Origin: an uncultured Clostridium sp.
GTDB taxonomy: Bacteria; Bacillota; Clostridia; TANB77; CAG-508
Length of the DNA stretch: 41,572 bases
Assembly (NCBI GenBank): GCA_900556135.1
Contig: USNR01000015.1
Location: 1-41,572 of the forward strand
Reading direction: 5' to 3'
The notes below the pieces were generated by a model. It saw only the letters and a list, made by a program, of their open reading frames with translations, made no database searches and was not told where the DNA came from. Shown one piece after another: positions 23,274-33,046 of the stretch (its first letter is position 1; each line of letters opens with the position of its first letter). The translations under genes were made by a program, and so were the position numbers.

Positions 23274-23669
23274 ATGAATAATAAAGGAATAACTGGGGTA
23301 GATATAACTATTGCTATAATAATTATAATAACTTTTACTGGTGTAATAGCAAGTTTGATGTTTTCTATATATAACACTTCATTGAATATACAAAAAGGAG
23401 CAAATGCAGATGCATATGCAACAATGATATTAGAAAAGGTTGATGAAAAATCGTACGACGAAGTTGATGAAAACTTTATACAAATGCTAAAAGATGATAA
23501 TGAAATTGAGATAAGTGATGACTATGTAACTGAATTAACAATAGAACCATATACAGATTATCAATATGATTTGATAAAAAAAGTAAATTTGATTATTAAG
23601 TACACAGTAAATAAAGAGGAAAAAACATTAAATATTACTAAACTAAAAATTAAAGAAATGGGAGAATAA
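23274..23669 (+). CDS. Minor pilin / pseudopilin 1
   Basis: A 131-residue protein with a short class III leader (MNNKG, cut before Ile), mature start ITGVDITIAIIIIITFTGV with Asp at position 5, then a small acidic head. AAGGGAAA precedes the ATG. Size and place between pilD and another pilin suggest a pilus tip or initiation component. Confidence 0.75.
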   Translation: MNNKGITGVDITIAIIIIITFTGVIASLMFSIYNTSLNIQKGANADAYATMILEKVDEKSYDEVDENFIQMLKDDNEIEISDDYVTELTIEPYTDYQYDLIKKVNLIIKYTVNKEEKTLNITKLKIKEMGE

Positions 23670-23671
23670 TA

Positions 23672-24142
23672 GTGGTAAGACTAAAATCTAATAAGGGAAT
23701 AACGTTAATTGAATTGTCTGCTTATATAATATTATTGCTTATAGTTATTGGCGTTTTAGCATCAATAAGAGGTTTCTTCTTCAGTAATTTAGATATAGTA
23801 AGAAAAGCTTCAAGATATACGGCGTCGTTTGACAAATTTAATTCGGAATTTGTCAAAGATGTAAAAAACAATAAATATGCAAGTGTTGAAACTGATGAAA
23901 CGAGTGGAAATATAATAATAACTTTTGAAAGTGGAGATACTTATGTATATAATGCTTCTGATGAAGGAATATATAAGGGGAAGATTAAAATAGCGACAAA
24001 TGTTACATCTTTTAATGCAAGCAACAAAACAATAATGGTTAATGGAGTTGAAAAGGAAATAATTTCTATTAGCATTGCAATAGGTAGTTCAACAGATTCT
24101 ATGTTTTATAAATCTATAGATTATACACTAAAATATTGGTAA
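23672..24142 (+). CDS. Minor pilin / pseudopilin 2
   Basis: A 156-residue protein with class III leader (MVRLKSNKG) and canonical ITLIELSAYIILLLIVIGV, with Glu at position 5, followed by a beta-rich head (NIIITFESGDTYVYN). It starts with GTG, supported by GGGAG 7 bases upstream within the end of the previous gene. It and minor pilin 1 probably form a heteromer. Confidence 0.8.
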   Translation: MVRLKSNKGITLIELSAYIILLLIVIGVLASIRGFFFSNLDIVRKASRYTASFDKFNSEFVKDVKNNKYASVETDETSGNIIITFESGDTYVYNASDEGIYKGKIKIATNVTSFNASNKTIMVNGVEKEIISISIAIGSSTDSMFYKSIDYTLKYW

Positions 24143-24209
24143 ACAAAAGAAAAATAGGGGGATTTATTATATTTAATGAATACTTTAAGAAGGGAAGGAA
24201 CAAAAAGAT

Positions 24210-25838
24210 ATGGATAGTAGAAGAACACAACCAATAGGAATTGAATTGGTAAAAAGAGGAGTTGTTACAGAGGGTGATATAAATAAGGCATTAGAATATC
24301 AGAAAAGTCATCCTTCTAGAAAAATAGGAGATATACTTAAAGAACTAGATTTATGTGATCCTGATATATTAATTTCTGCAATAGGAGATATACTAGGAGA
24401 AAAGGGAATTAATTTAACAATGGCAGATTTACAAATAAATTTGCTAGAATACATTTCATTAGATGTGGCAAAGCAGAATAAAGCTGTTCCATTTGCTATT
24501 GAATCTGGAAAAATCAAAGTATGTTTTTCTGATCTTACAAATAAAAGAACTGTAGATACAATACGTTTATTATTTTTAAATAAAGGTTTAATAATGGAAA
24601 AATATATTACTTTTAATAGTAATGTAGAACAAATATTAAATTCATTAGAGGGAAATGCATCAGAAAATATAGATATAACAGCTGATATATCAGGTTTATT
24701 AGATTCAATAATAAAAACTGCTATGGAAAAAAGAGCTAGTGATATTCATATTGAGCCTATGGAAACTGCAATTAGAGTTAGATATAGAATTGATGGCGAG
24801 TTAACAACTGTTGCCGATATTGATAAATCTAAACAGGTTCAATTAATTGGAAGACTAAAAGCTATTTCTAACATGCATCAAGAAAAGCAGGAATCTCAAG
24901 ATGGAAGAATTGGAATGTATCCAGAATATAATATCCGTGTTTCATCTCAAAGAAATGTATGTGGTGAAAAGTTTGTTTTGAGATTATTGAAGAAAAATGC
25001 AGATGTTCAACATATATTTGAATTAGGTTTCCCAAGAGACGAAGAATTGGTAAAAAGAAGCTTTAATAAGAGAAATAGTATTGTTATGGTTGCAGCACCT
25101 ACTGGTGAAGGTAAAACTACAACTTTATATAGTATAATAGATTTTCTTAACAGACCAGAAATAAATGTTACAACAATTGAAGACCCAGTGGAAATTAGAA
25201 TTCCAGGATTAAATCAAATAGAAATAGATTCTAGAACTTCATTTTCAGATTCTTTAAGAACAGTTTTAAGACAGGATCCAGACATAATTCTAGTTGGAGA
25301 AATTCGTGATAAAGAGACTGCCGAAATTGCAATGCAAGCAGGTCAAACAGGACACTTTGTATTATCTACAATCCATACAATTGATAGTATAGAGGTAATT
25401 ACAAGGTTAAGAAAAATAGGCGTGTCTAACTATGATATTGCCAGTACTTTAGCAACATCTTTATCTCAAAGATTGGTAAGAAAAGTTTGTTTAAATTGTG
25501 CTGTTGAAAGAGAATACACAGAAGAAGAAAAGAACATTATAAATGGAATTGCAAAAAAATATGGAATTGAGTATGACTTTAAAGGAAAACATACTTATGA
25601 TATAAAAGGATGTAAGAAATGTAATAATACAGGTTATTACGGAAGAATAGGAATTTTCGAAATATTAAATATAACTGATGAATTAAAGGAATTAATTATA
25701 GATGACAAGTCAAGCTTAGCTATAAGAAAAAAGGCAATTGAAGAAGGATATAAACCACTAGTAATAGACGGATTTAATAAGATACTTGAGGGGTATACAA
25801 CATTGCAAGAGCTAAATTCTAAATTGATTATTTATTAA
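24210..25838 (+). CDS. pilB: PilB/GspE-type pilus assembly ATPase
   Basis: A 542-residue ATPase that powers pilus extension. The N-terminal ~150 residues are an MshEN-like domain (GIELVKRGVVTEGDINKAL). Next comes the N2 domain (DIHIEPMETAIRVRYRIDGEL), then Walker A APTGEGKTTT (~296), the Asp box TIEDPVE, Walker B DPDIILVGEIRD (~355) and the His box TGHFVLSTIHT. The zinc cysteines CLNC and CKKC (~426 and ~468), a mark of PilB, are present. It is followed by pilT and pilC. GGAAGG lies upstream of the ATG. Confidence 0.92.
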   Translation: MDSRRTQPIGIELVKRGVVTEGDINKALEYQKSHPSRKIGDILKELDLCDPDILISAIGDILGEKGINLTMADLQINLLEYISLDVAKQNKAVPFAIESGKIKVCFSDLTNKRTVDTIRLLFLNKGLIMEKYITFNSNVEQILNSLEGNASENIDITADISGLLDSIIKTAMEKRASDIHIEPMETAIRVRYRIDGELTTVADIDKSKQVQLIGRLKAISNMHQEKQESQDGRIGMYPEYNIRVSSQRNVCGEKFVLRLLKKNADVQHIFELGFPRDEELVKRSFNKRNSIVMVAAPTGEGKTTTLYSIIDFLNRPEINVTTIEDPVEIRIPGLNQIEIDSRTSFSDSLRTVLRQDPDIILVGEIRDKETAEIAMQAGQTGHFVLSTIHTIDSIEVITRLRKIGVSNYDIASTLATSLSQRLVRKVCLNCAVEREYTEEEKNIINGIAKKYGIEYDFKGKHTYDIKGCKKCNNTGYYGRIGIFEILNITDELKELIIDDKSSLAIRKKAIEEGYKPLVIDGFNKILEGYTTLQELNSKLIIY

Positions 25839-25881
25839 ATCAATTTCTAAAAAACAGTGAACTTAAGAAAGGATGAAAAAA

Positions 25882-26988
25882 ATGGTAAATATAAACCAAA
25901 TATTAAAAACGGCAATCGAAAAAGATGCTTCAGATATACATTTGATTTGTGGAATACATCCAATGCTTAGAATTTCTAGGGAGTTAGTTCCATTTACAGA
26001 CTGTGAAGAACTTACAGAAGAAGACATGAATGATATATATGATTACTTTATTAGAGGAAATGTTGATAAAGACACAGTATTTAAAGAAACAAGAAAATTA
26101 GATTCATCTTTTGAATTTGAAGGATTACGTCTAAGAGTTAACATTTCATATTCTGGCGATATTCCTTTATTTACTCTAAGAATTATAAAAAATACATTAC
26201 CAACTTTTGAAGAATTAGGAGTTCCAGATATTGTTAGAAGAATGATGTATCAACCACAAGGATTAGTCTTGGTTACTGGTAAAACAAACTCTGGTAAAAC
26301 AACAACATTAAATGCTTTAATTAATGATATAAATGAAAATCAAAATAAAAAAATACTAACGTTAGAGAGTCCAGTAGAGTTTAAACATTCATGTAAAAAA
26401 TCTATAATAGTACAAAAAGAAGTTGGTGTAGGACAAGACGTTCTAACATACAAAGACGGTGTTAAGAACTGTTTAAGAGAGGATTGCGATATTCTTGTTA
26501 TAGGTGAGATTCGTGATAGAGAAACAATGGATGCAGCTATAGAAACAGCAGAAGCAGGGCATTTAGTAATAGGAACACTTCATACAAAGTCTTGTGCTGA
26601 GACAATAGACAGAATGATAAATTTCTATGATATAAAAGATCAACAAAGTGTAAAATACTTAATAGCATCACTATTGAAATTGGTTACATCACAAAGACTA
26701 TTAAGAGGAAAAGGAGATAAGTTGATTTTAGTTCCAGAGGTTATGGTAGTAGACAACATTGTTTCTGGATTAATTAGAAAAGAAAAGTTTAGTGTATCAG
26801 AAGTAGAAGATGCAATTCAAAGTTCATCTGCTAATGGAAGTATTGGATTAATAAATTCAATAGCACAGTTATTTGTGGACGATAAAATTACACTAGAACA
26901 GGCAAAGGCACAAATAGAAGAGAAAAATATTGAAATATTAAATAGAACAATAATGCAATTAAAAATTAAAAGAGGAAATAATTTATAA
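25882..26988 (+). CDS. pilT: PilT-type pilus retraction ATPase
   Basis: A 368-residue ATPase that depolymerises pili and so allows twitching. It begins with DASDIHLICGIHPMLRI, the usual PilT start. Walker A is slightly unusual, GKTNSGKTTT in place of GPTGSGKST. Walker B CDILVIGEIRD (~201) and the His box AGHLVIGTLHT are normal. The C-terminal NIVSGLIRKEK corresponds to the conserved AIRNLIRE motif required for retraction. ATG 25882 has AAAGGA 8 bases upstream, which rules out ATG 25873. Its presence suggests the pili are retractile. Confidence 0.9.
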   Translation: MVNINQILKTAIEKDASDIHLICGIHPMLRISRELVPFTDCEELTEEDMNDIYDYFIRGNVDKDTVFKETRKLDSSFEFEGLRLRVNISYSGDIPLFTLRIIKNTLPTFEELGVPDIVRRMMYQPQGLVLVTGKTNSGKTTTLNALINDINENQNKKILTLESPVEFKHSCKKSIIVQKEVGVGQDVLTYKDGVKNCLREDCDILVIGEIRDRETMDAAIETAEAGHLVIGTLHTKSCAETIDRMINFYDIKDQQSVKYLIASLLKLVTSQRLLRGKGDKLILVPEVMVVDNIVSGLIRKEKFSVSEVEDAIQSSSANGSIGLINSIAQLFVDDKITLEQAKAQIEEKNIEILNRTIMQLKIKRGNNL

Positions 26989-27002
26989 TATAGGAGGGAG
27001 TT

Positions 27003-28352
27003 ATGCCTCAGTATGTATATAGAGCAATTACAAAAGAAGGAGTAATAGTAAAAAATAGAGTTGAGAGTCCAAGCAAACAGACTCTGATAAAAAAATTAAA
27101 GAATGGTGAGCTACTACCAATAGATGTAATTCAAGTTGGTTATGGTAGGAAAAATAAAAACGTTTCTAAAAAGAAAAACGTAACAGATGTAGATCAACTA
27201 CTAAAAACAGCTAATTCTGCAACGATTAACCAAGGTAAAGCAAAGCAACTATCATTATATGAAAGAGTTAATTTAGCTTTATCAACACAGCAAAAAATTA
27301 CAGTTAGAGACATAATGATATTTACTCAAAACTTCTATTTATTGAAAAAAGCGGACTTCAATAATATTCATGCTTTAAGTACAATAATAGAAAGTACGGA
27401 AAATTTTACTTTTAGAGGAATACTGGAAGATATATTAGCCGGAGTTGAAGCAGGAGAATATATGTATACAACAATGGAATACTATTCAAACGTATTTCCA
27501 TATATATATATAAACATGATAAAGGTTGGAGAACTATCTGGATCTTTAACTCAGTCACTTCAACAAGCTGTTAAGTATTTGGATTCGAACACTGATACTA
27601 TGAAAAAGCTTAGAGGAATTATAATACCAAACTTGATTCAATTGGTAGCTTTAATAGCATTACTATTTGTTGGAAGTTTATACACAGTACCTACTATTCA
27701 AGGAATTTATGACCAAGTTGGAACTACGGATACATTGCCAGAAATAACAGTAGCATTTTCTAATTTTTTACAAGGTGTTGTAAAATATTGGTACATTCCT
27801 ACTGCTATAATAGCTGGTATAATTGCATTAATTGTATCATATATAAACACACCAAAGGGAAGGTATAATTTTGATTATTTTAAATATACAATGCCAATAT
27901 TCGGAAAATTGTTTTACTCTCTTGATTTTTCAAGGTTGATGAGAGCTATGGTTTTGAACCTTGAAAATGGAATGAGAATCCAAGATGCTTTAGAGGTAAG
28001 TAAAAATGTAGTGAATAACCTGGTTATGAGAGCTATGATAGAAACATCTATAAATAACATATTAGTTGGTAATTCATGGATTGAGCCTTTTGAGAAAGCT
28101 GGGTTAGGTTCAACAATGACAACTGAAATGCTTAAAGTTGGTATGAGAACCGACTTAAATGAAATGATTGAAAAACTTTTAGATTACATGGATATAGATA
28201 TAAAAAATACAATGGATACAATTATGGCTGTATTGCCACAACTTGTTTATTCAATAGTTGGTATACTTTTGATATTTGTTGTAGTTATAGTATTAGTACC
28301 TTGTATTCATGTATATATGGGAACTTTCTTGTTCTCGGCAGCAGGAATATAA
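27003..28352 (+). CDS. pilC: PilC/GspF-type pilus platform protein
   Basis: A 449-residue membrane protein. It starts with the PilC-family YVYRAITKEG, followed by two cytoplasmic four-helix T2SSF domains (RDIMIFTQNFYLLKKADFN, and LDFSRLMRAMVLNLENGM) separated by membrane helices (~210-230 and ~262-280), with a last helix near 420-440. The motif VGELSGSL is typical of the first domain. PilC connects PilB/PilT rotation to pilin movement. GGAGGG precedes the ATG. It is the last gene of the pilus operon. Confidence 0.9.
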   Translation: MPQYVYRAITKEGVIVKNRVESPSKQTLIKKLKNGELLPIDVIQVGYGRKNKNVSKKKNVTDVDQLLKTANSATINQGKAKQLSLYERVNLALSTQQKITVRDIMIFTQNFYLLKKADFNNIHALSTIIESTENFTFRGILEDILAGVEAGEYMYTTMEYYSNVFPYIYINMIKVGELSGSLTQSLQQAVKYLDSNTDTMKKLRGIIIPNLIQLVALIALLFVGSLYTVPTIQGIYDQVGTTDTLPEITVAFSNFLQGVVKYWYIPTAIIAGIIALIVSYINTPKGRYNFDYFKYTMPIFGKLFYSLDFSRLMRAMVLNLENGMRIQDALEVSKNVVNNLVMRAMIETSINNILVGNSWIEPFEKAGLGSTMTTEMLKVGMRTDLNEMIEKLLDYMDIDIKNTMDTIMAVLPQLVYSIVGILLIFVVVIVLVPCIHVYMGTFLFSAAGI

Positions 28353-28374
28353 AATTAAATAGGAACAAAAAACG

Positions 28375-28408
28375 GGTTGGGAAATTATTACACAAATTTT
28401 TCCCAACC
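28375..28408 (+). terminator. Hairpin after the pilus operon
   Basis: Ten perfect pairs (28375-28384 with 28399-28408) with T residues inside the loop side but no T-run afterwards. It lies 20 bases after pilC and 30 before the ROK kinase gene. It may be a weak terminator. Confidence 0.5.
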
Positions 28409-28438
28409 ATATGTGTATAGAAAGGAAAGTTGTTTAGA

Positions 28439-29368
28439 ATGAAAATAGGCATTGATTTAGGAGGTAGCCACGTTGCTATTGGATTTATTGATGATCATAA
28501 TGAAATAATAGAAAAAAGAACATATTATATGAGTGAGAATAAAATTGGAAGTATAGAAGATTACATAGTAACATCTATTGTACATGGAGTTAATGAGATA
28601 TTATTAAATACAGGCAAAACACTATCATGTCTTGAGATGATAGGAATTGCTACTCCGGGCAATCCAAAGGATGGAAGTATAAAAAATGTGGTAAATCTGG
28701 GAATAAAAGAATTTAAAATAGAAGAAAAGTTAAAAGAAAGCTTTGGTAAGGATAGTTTTAGAGTACCTATTAGATTAGAAAATGATGGAAAGTGTGCAGC
28801 TTTGGCAGAAAAAAGGTATGGAAGTTTGAAAGAATATGATGATTGTATTTTCTTATGTATTGGAACAGGGATAGGGGGAGCAGCATTCTTAGGTGGAAAA
28901 TTTCTAAAACCAAAAAGAAATGCTGGTTTTGAATTTGGACACATGGTAATAAAAAAAGAAGGAATAAAATGTGGATGTGGAAATAATGGATGTTTTGAGG
29001 CATATTGTTCTAAGAAAAAATTTAAAGAGAATATGCAATCCATACTGAAAATACAGGAATATGTAAGAGCAGATGAGTTGATAAAGAAAATAAATGCAAA
29101 CATTGAAAATCCAGAAGTAGAAGAATTGTTAACTAATTATATAGAAGATTTAGCAATAGGAATTTCTAATATCATTAATATATTTGAGCCAGAGGCTATT
29201 AGCATTGGTGGTAGTATGTCGCATTACGAAAGTTTAATATTTGACAAATTGAAGGATAGAATCTATAATGGAAAATATTTATTTAATAAGGAAAATCCAC
29301 CTAAAATAGTAGCGGCTAAAATCGGAAATGATGCTGGCATATTAGGTGCTACTCTGATAGAGGATTAA
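28439..29368 (+). CDS. ROK-family sugar kinase
   Basis: A 309-residue ROK kinase with the phosphate-binding start MKIGIDLGGSHVAIG, the catalytic ENDGKCAALAE region, GTGIGGA, and the ROK zinc motif GCGNNGCFEAYCS preceded by EFGHMV. There is no helix-turn-helix, so it is a kinase, not a regulator. The substrate is probably glucose or an N-acetyl or amino sugar, and the motifs do not decide. ATG 28439 has AAAGGAAAG upstream. The earlier TTG at 28430 overlaps it. It lies between the pilus operon and rsmA with short gaps. Confidence 0.88.
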   Translation: MKIGIDLGGSHVAIGFIDDHNEIIEKRTYYMSENKIGSIEDYIVTSIVHGVNEILLNTGKTLSCLEMIGIATPGNPKDGSIKNVVNLGIKEFKIEEKLKESFGKDSFRVPIRLENDGKCAALAEKRYGSLKEYDDCIFLCIGTGIGGAAFLGGKFLKPKRNAGFEFGHMVIKKEGIKCGCGNNGCFEAYCSKKKFKENMQSILKIQEYVRADELIKKINANIENPEVEELLTNYIEDLAIGISNIINIFEPEAISIGGSMSHYESLIFDKLKDRIYNGKYLFNKENPPKIVAAKIGNDAGILGATLIED

Positions 29369-29393
29369 AAAGCAAAATAGAAAGGCAAATATC

Positions 29394-30263
29394 ATGAATG
29401 TATTAGAAGAAACAAAATTTATACTAAATAAGTATAAAATTCAAGCCAATAAAAGCTTAGGGCAAAATTTTTTAGTAAATGATAATGTAATAGATGAAAT
29501 AATAGAAAATGCAAATATAGATTCTAATGATTTAGTAATAGAAATAGGACCAGGATTAGGTGTATTAACAAACAGATTAATACAAAATGCCTATAAGGTT
29601 ATAGCTATAGAATTAGATGAGAGAATGGTAAGAATAATAACTGATAGATTTAAATTATATGACAATTTGAAAATAATAAATAATGATGTTTTGAAGGTCG
29701 ATTTAACCTCATTAATAGAACAAGAAAAAAAAGAAGCAGAAGATAAAGGAATAAAAATAGGAAATGTAAAGATTGTAGCAAACTTGCCATATTATATTAG
29801 TACACCAATAATAATTAAACTTTTAGAACAAAAACTTAATATTAATGAAATTATAGTAATGGTTCAAAAAGAAGTGGCAGATAGATTGACAGCAAAAACG
29901 GGAACTAGATTATCTGGCGCAATAACATATATGGTAGATTATTATTCATTAGCAGAATCAATAATAAAAGTAGATAAAACCAGTTTTATACCTAGTCCTA
30001 AGGTGGATTCAGAGGTAATAAAGCTATCAATTAGAAAAGAGCCTAAAGTACAGGTGGAAGATGAAAAAAAGTTTTTTGAATTAATACAAAGAGTTTTTTC
30101 TCAAAGAAGGAAGATTTTAGCAAATGTGCTTATAAACTATAACTACATAGAAGATAAACAAACAGCAATAGAAACCTTAAAAAATATAGGGCTTGATGAA
30201 AATACAAGAGGTGAAAGTTTGAGCCTAGAAAAGTTTGTAGAAATAAACAATTGCTTAAAGTAA
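29394..30263 (+). CDS. rsmA: 16S rRNA dimethyladenosine transferase RsmA/KsgA
   Basis: A 289-residue SAM-dependent methyltransferase that dimethylates two adjacent adenosines near the 3' end of 16S rRNA. Motif I is EIGPGLGVLTNRL, motif IV is ANLPYYISTPI (NxPY), and the N-terminal SLGQNFLV and C-terminal SQRRKILANVL are hallmark segments. Length is normal. It lies 25 bases after the ROK kinase and may share its transcript. Confidence 0.95.
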   Translation: MNVLEETKFILNKYKIQANKSLGQNFLVNDNVIDEIIENANIDSNDLVIEIGPGLGVLTNRLIQNAYKVIAIELDERMVRIITDRFKLYDNLKIINNDVLKVDLTSLIEQEKKEAEDKGIKIGNVKIVANLPYYISTPIIIKLLEQKLNINEIIVMVQKEVADRLTAKTGTRLSGAITYMVDYYSLAESIIKVDKTSFIPSPKVDSEVIKLSIRKEPKVQVEDEKKFFELIQRVFSQRRKILANVLINYNYIEDKQTAIETLKNIGLDENTRGESLSLEKFVEINNCLK

Positions 30264-30290
30264 AAAAATAAAAAAAATACAAAAAAAGAC

Positions 30291-30319
30291 TTGAATAAAA
30301 TTTATTTTTGTAGTATAAG
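30291..30319 (+). promoter_or_regulatory. Promoter of the 75-residue protein
   Basis: TTGAAT (30291-30296), 17 bases, TATAAG (30314-30319). An A-tract of over 20 bases precedes it and could act as an UP element. Confidence 0.7.
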
Positions 30320-30361
30320 TATAGTGAAAGAAAAATATTATATCTACAAAGGAGGAAGATT

Positions 30362-30589
30362 ATGGAAGGACCATTAAATAATGAAAATATAATGCCAAAT
30401 CAATTTGATGCAGGAGTACCAACAAAAGTTAGTACATGGACAAAAATAAAGAACTTCTTATTCCAAGAAGTAAGATTGGAATTAACTCCAAGAGAAGCAG
30501 AAGTTTTTCAATCAATTAATGATTTCTGGCATCAAGAAATTGACGAAGAACAAGTACATAATTTCTTGTTCCAAAAAATGCAATTTTAA
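30362..30589 (+). CDS. Small orphan protein with strong expression signals
   Basis: A 75-residue soluble protein that I do not recognise. The N-terminal 25 residues look disordered and the rest is helical. Two similar segments, IKNFLFQEV and VHNFLFQKM, bracket a helix (LTPREAEVFQSINDFWHQEI), so the protein may be a helical hairpin with a repeated motif. Everything around it points to high expression: a good promoter, a perfect AAAGGAGG 6 bases before ATG, and its own terminator. It sits alone between rsmA and the glycolytic operon. Confidence 0.8.
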   Translation: MEGPLNNENIMPNQFDAGVPTKVSTWTKIKNFLFQEVRLELTPREAEVFQSINDFWHQEIDEEQVHNFLFQKMQF

Positions 30590-30607
30590 AATAATGTGAT
30601 AAAAATT

Positions 30608-30636
30608 AAACAGGTAATTAAAGCCTGTTTTTTTTT
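30608..30636 (+). terminator. Terminator of the 75-residue protein gene
   Basis: AAACAGG (30608-30614) pairs with CCTGTTT (30624-30630), followed by T to 30636. Confidence 0.85.
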
Positions 30637-30656
30637 GCCTTTTTCTAACCTAACAC

Positions 30657-30685
30657 TTGAATTATAATTTGTTTTGTTATAGAAT
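30657..30685 (+). promoter_or_regulatory. Promoter of the glycolytic operon
   Basis: TTGAAT (30657-30662), 17 bases, TAGAAT (30680-30685). It overlaps a possible upstream extension of the gap frame, which supports the ATG at 30750 as the true start. Confidence 0.65.
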
Positions 30686-30749
30686 AAAAACGGTTAAAAC
30701 CACAAAAAATAATAAAGAAAATTTTAAAAATATAGAGGAGGAATTTATA

Positions 30750-31751
30750 ATGATTAAAATTGGTATTAATGGATTTGGAAGAATAGGAAAGTTAGCTTTT
30801 CAAGCGGCTATTAAAGATGATGAAGTTGAGGTTGTTGCAGTAAATGACCCATTCATAGTAGCTGATTATATGGTTTATATGGTAAAATATGATTCAATGC
30901 ATGGCAGATTTTCTGGAGATATTAAAGCAGAAGATGGAAAAATAATAGTTAATGGAAAAACAGTAAATGTATATAATGAAATGGATCCAAACAATATCCC
31001 ATGGGGAGAAAATGGAGTTGATTATGTATTAGAATGTTCTGGAGTATTCACAACATTAGAAAAAGCACAAGCTCACATTAATGCTGGAGCAAAAAAAGTT
31101 TTAATTAGTGCACCTTCAAAAGATGCTCCAATGTTTGTTATGGGAGTAAACAATGATAAATATGACCCTAGTATGAATATTATATCTAATGCTTCTTGTA
31201 CAACAAACTGTTTAGCACCTTTAGCTAAAGTAATAAATGATAACTTTGGAATAAAAGAAGGATTGATGACAACAGTTCACTCAACAACTGCAACACAAAA
31301 AACAGTTGATGGAGCATCTAAAAAAGATTGGAGAGGTGGACGTGCAGCAGCAGCTAACATTATACCATCTTCAACAGGAGCAGCTAAGGCTGTTGGAAAA
31401 GTTATACCAGATTTAAATGGAAAATTAACAGGTATGGCATTTAGAGTTCCAACTATGGATGTATCAGTAGTTGACTTAACATGTAACTTAGAAAAACCAA
31501 CAACATATGAAGAAATATGTGATGTTATGAAAAAAGCAGCTGAAGGAGAAATGAAAGGTATAATAGAATATACAGATGAAGATGTTGTGTCATCAGATTT
31601 CTTAGGTGATGAACATACTTCAATATTTGATAGCAAAGCAGGAATAATGCTTACAGACACATTTGTAAAATTAGTTGCATGGTATGATAACGAATCTGGA
31701 TATGCTAAAAAATTAGTTGAACTAGCTAAATATATTAGCACAGTTGAATAA
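30750..31751 (+). CDS. gap: Glyceraldehyde-3-phosphate dehydrogenase
   Basis: A 333-residue NAD-type GAPDH of glycolysis. It begins MIKIGINGFGRIGK (Rossmann glycine motif). The catalytic Cys is ~150 in SNASCTTNCLAP, and TVHSTTATQKTVDG, RAAAANIIPSSTGAAKAVGKV and WYDNESGYAKKLV are all conserved. GAGGAGG precedes ATG 30750. It is first in the gap-pgk-nudix-tpiA-gpmI operon, so its product feeds directly to the next enzyme encoded. Confidence 0.96.
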   Translation: MIKIGINGFGRIGKLAFQAAIKDDEVEVVAVNDPFIVADYMVYMVKYDSMHGRFSGDIKAEDGKIIVNGKTVNVYNEMDPNNIPWGENGVDYVLECSGVFTTLEKAQAHINAGAKKVLISAPSKDAPMFVMGVNNDKYDPSMNIISNASCTTNCLAPLAKVINDNFGIKEGLMTTVHSTTATQKTVDGASKKDWRGGRAAAANIIPSSTGAAKAVGKVIPDLNGKLTGMAFRVPTMDVSVVDLTCNLEKPTTYEEICDVMKKAAEGEMKGIIEYTDEDVVSSDFLGDEHTSIFDSKAGIMLTDTFVKLVAWYDNESGYAKKLVELAKYISTVE

Positions 31752-31823
31752 TAAAAGAGGGGAGTAATGGGATTTCCCATTACTATACCTGACTTTTTAG
31801 CAAATCAAGAAAGGAAAAATATT

Positions 31824-33011
31824 ATGAATAAAAAAACTATTAGAGATATAGATTTAGCAGGAAAAAAAGTATTAGTTAGATGTGATTTTAATGTACCATT
31901 AGATGAAGAATTTAATATAACCGACAACAGAAGAATAGTTGGAGCTCTTCCAACAATAAAATATTTATTGGATAAAAATTGTAAAGTAATACTTTGTTCT
32001 CATTTAGGTAGACCAAAGGGAGAAGTAAAAAAAGAGTTTTCTTTGGCACCAGTTGCAAAAGAATTGAGTAGACTATTAGGAGTAGATGTTAAATTATCTG
32101 ATGATATAATAGGACCAAGTAGTAAAGAATTAACTTCAAATATGAAAGAAGGAGAAGTTGTTCTATTAGAGAATGTTAGATTTGATGCTAGAGAAGAGGC
32201 AAATGACCCAGAATTTGCAAAACAATTAGCATCTTTAGCTGAAATATATGTAAATGATGCATTTGGAACAGCACATAGAGCACATAGTTCAACAGCTGGA
32301 GTTGCAGCGTATTTACCAGCTGTATCAGGCTTTTTAATGGAAAAGGAAATAAACTTTTTAGGAACGGCACTGGAAGATCCCAAAAGACCATTCGTAGCAA
32401 TATTGGGAGGCAAAAAAGTTTCTGATAAAATAGGAGTTATAGATAATCTATTAGAAAAAGTTGATACTTTGATAATAGGTGGAGGAATGACTTACACATT
32501 CGTAAAAGCAATGGGATATGAAATTGGCGATTCTATATGTGAAGAAGATAAAATAGATTTAGCAAAATCGCTAATGAAAAAAGCTAAAAATAAGGGAGTA
32601 AAATTACTATTACCAGTAGATACTAAAATAGGAAAAGAATATGCAGCAGATACAGAAAGCAAAATAGTAAAAATTGAAGAGATTCCAGAAGGATGGCAAG
32701 CACTTGATATAGGTGATGAAACAATTTCTTTATATGAAAAAGAATTAGAAAATGCAAAGACAATAGTGTGGAATGGTCCATTAGGTGTTTTTGAATTTGA
32801 ACAATTTGCAAAAGGAACAAATGAAATAGCAAGATTTTTAGGAGATTTAAAAGAAGCTACAACAATAATAGGCGGAGGAGATTCTGCAGCAGCGATAGAA
32901 AAACTGGGAATAGGAGAGAAATTTACTCATATTTCTACAGGAGGAGGAGCTTCATTAGAATTTTTAGAAGGTAAAAAATTGCCAGGAGTTGAATGCTTGC
33001 TAGATAAATAA
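31824..33011 (+). CDS. pgk: Phosphoglycerate kinase
   Basis: A 395-residue kinase that makes ATP from 1,3-bisphosphoglycerate. Landmarks are KVLVRCDFNVPLDE, SHLGRPKGE, NDAFGTAHRAHSSTAGVA, AILGGKKVSDKI, WNGPLGVFE and the C-terminal GGGDSAAA and STGGGASLEFLEG. ATG 31824 follows AAGGAAA. A frame opening at 31767 has no site. The 72-base gap after gap shows GGGATTTCCC (31769-31778) but no clear terminator. Confidence 0.96.
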   Translation: MNKKTIRDIDLAGKKVLVRCDFNVPLDEEFNITDNRRIVGALPTIKYLLDKNCKVILCSHLGRPKGEVKKEFSLAPVAKELSRLLGVDVKLSDDIIGPSSKELTSNMKEGEVVLLENVRFDAREEANDPEFAKQLASLAEIYVNDAFGTAHRAHSSTAGVAAYLPAVSGFLMEKEINFLGTALEDPKRPFVAILGGKKVSDKIGVIDNLLEKVDTLIIGGGMTYTFVKAMGYEIGDSICEEDKIDLAKSLMKKAKNKGVKLLLPVDTKIGKEYAADTESKIVKIEEIPEGWQALDIGDETISLYEKELENAKTIVWNGPLGVFEFEQFAKGTNEIARFLGDLKEATTIIGGGDSAAAIEKLGIGEKFTHISTGGGASLEFLEGKKLPGVECLLDK

Positions 33012-33046
33012 GTAGTATTACGAATTGTTGAAAGGATGTAGAATAG

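Noticed and set aside
28561..29103. 180-residue frame opposite the ROK kinase
   Set aside because: It is fully antisense to a gene with complete ROK motifs and has no family match or start signal.
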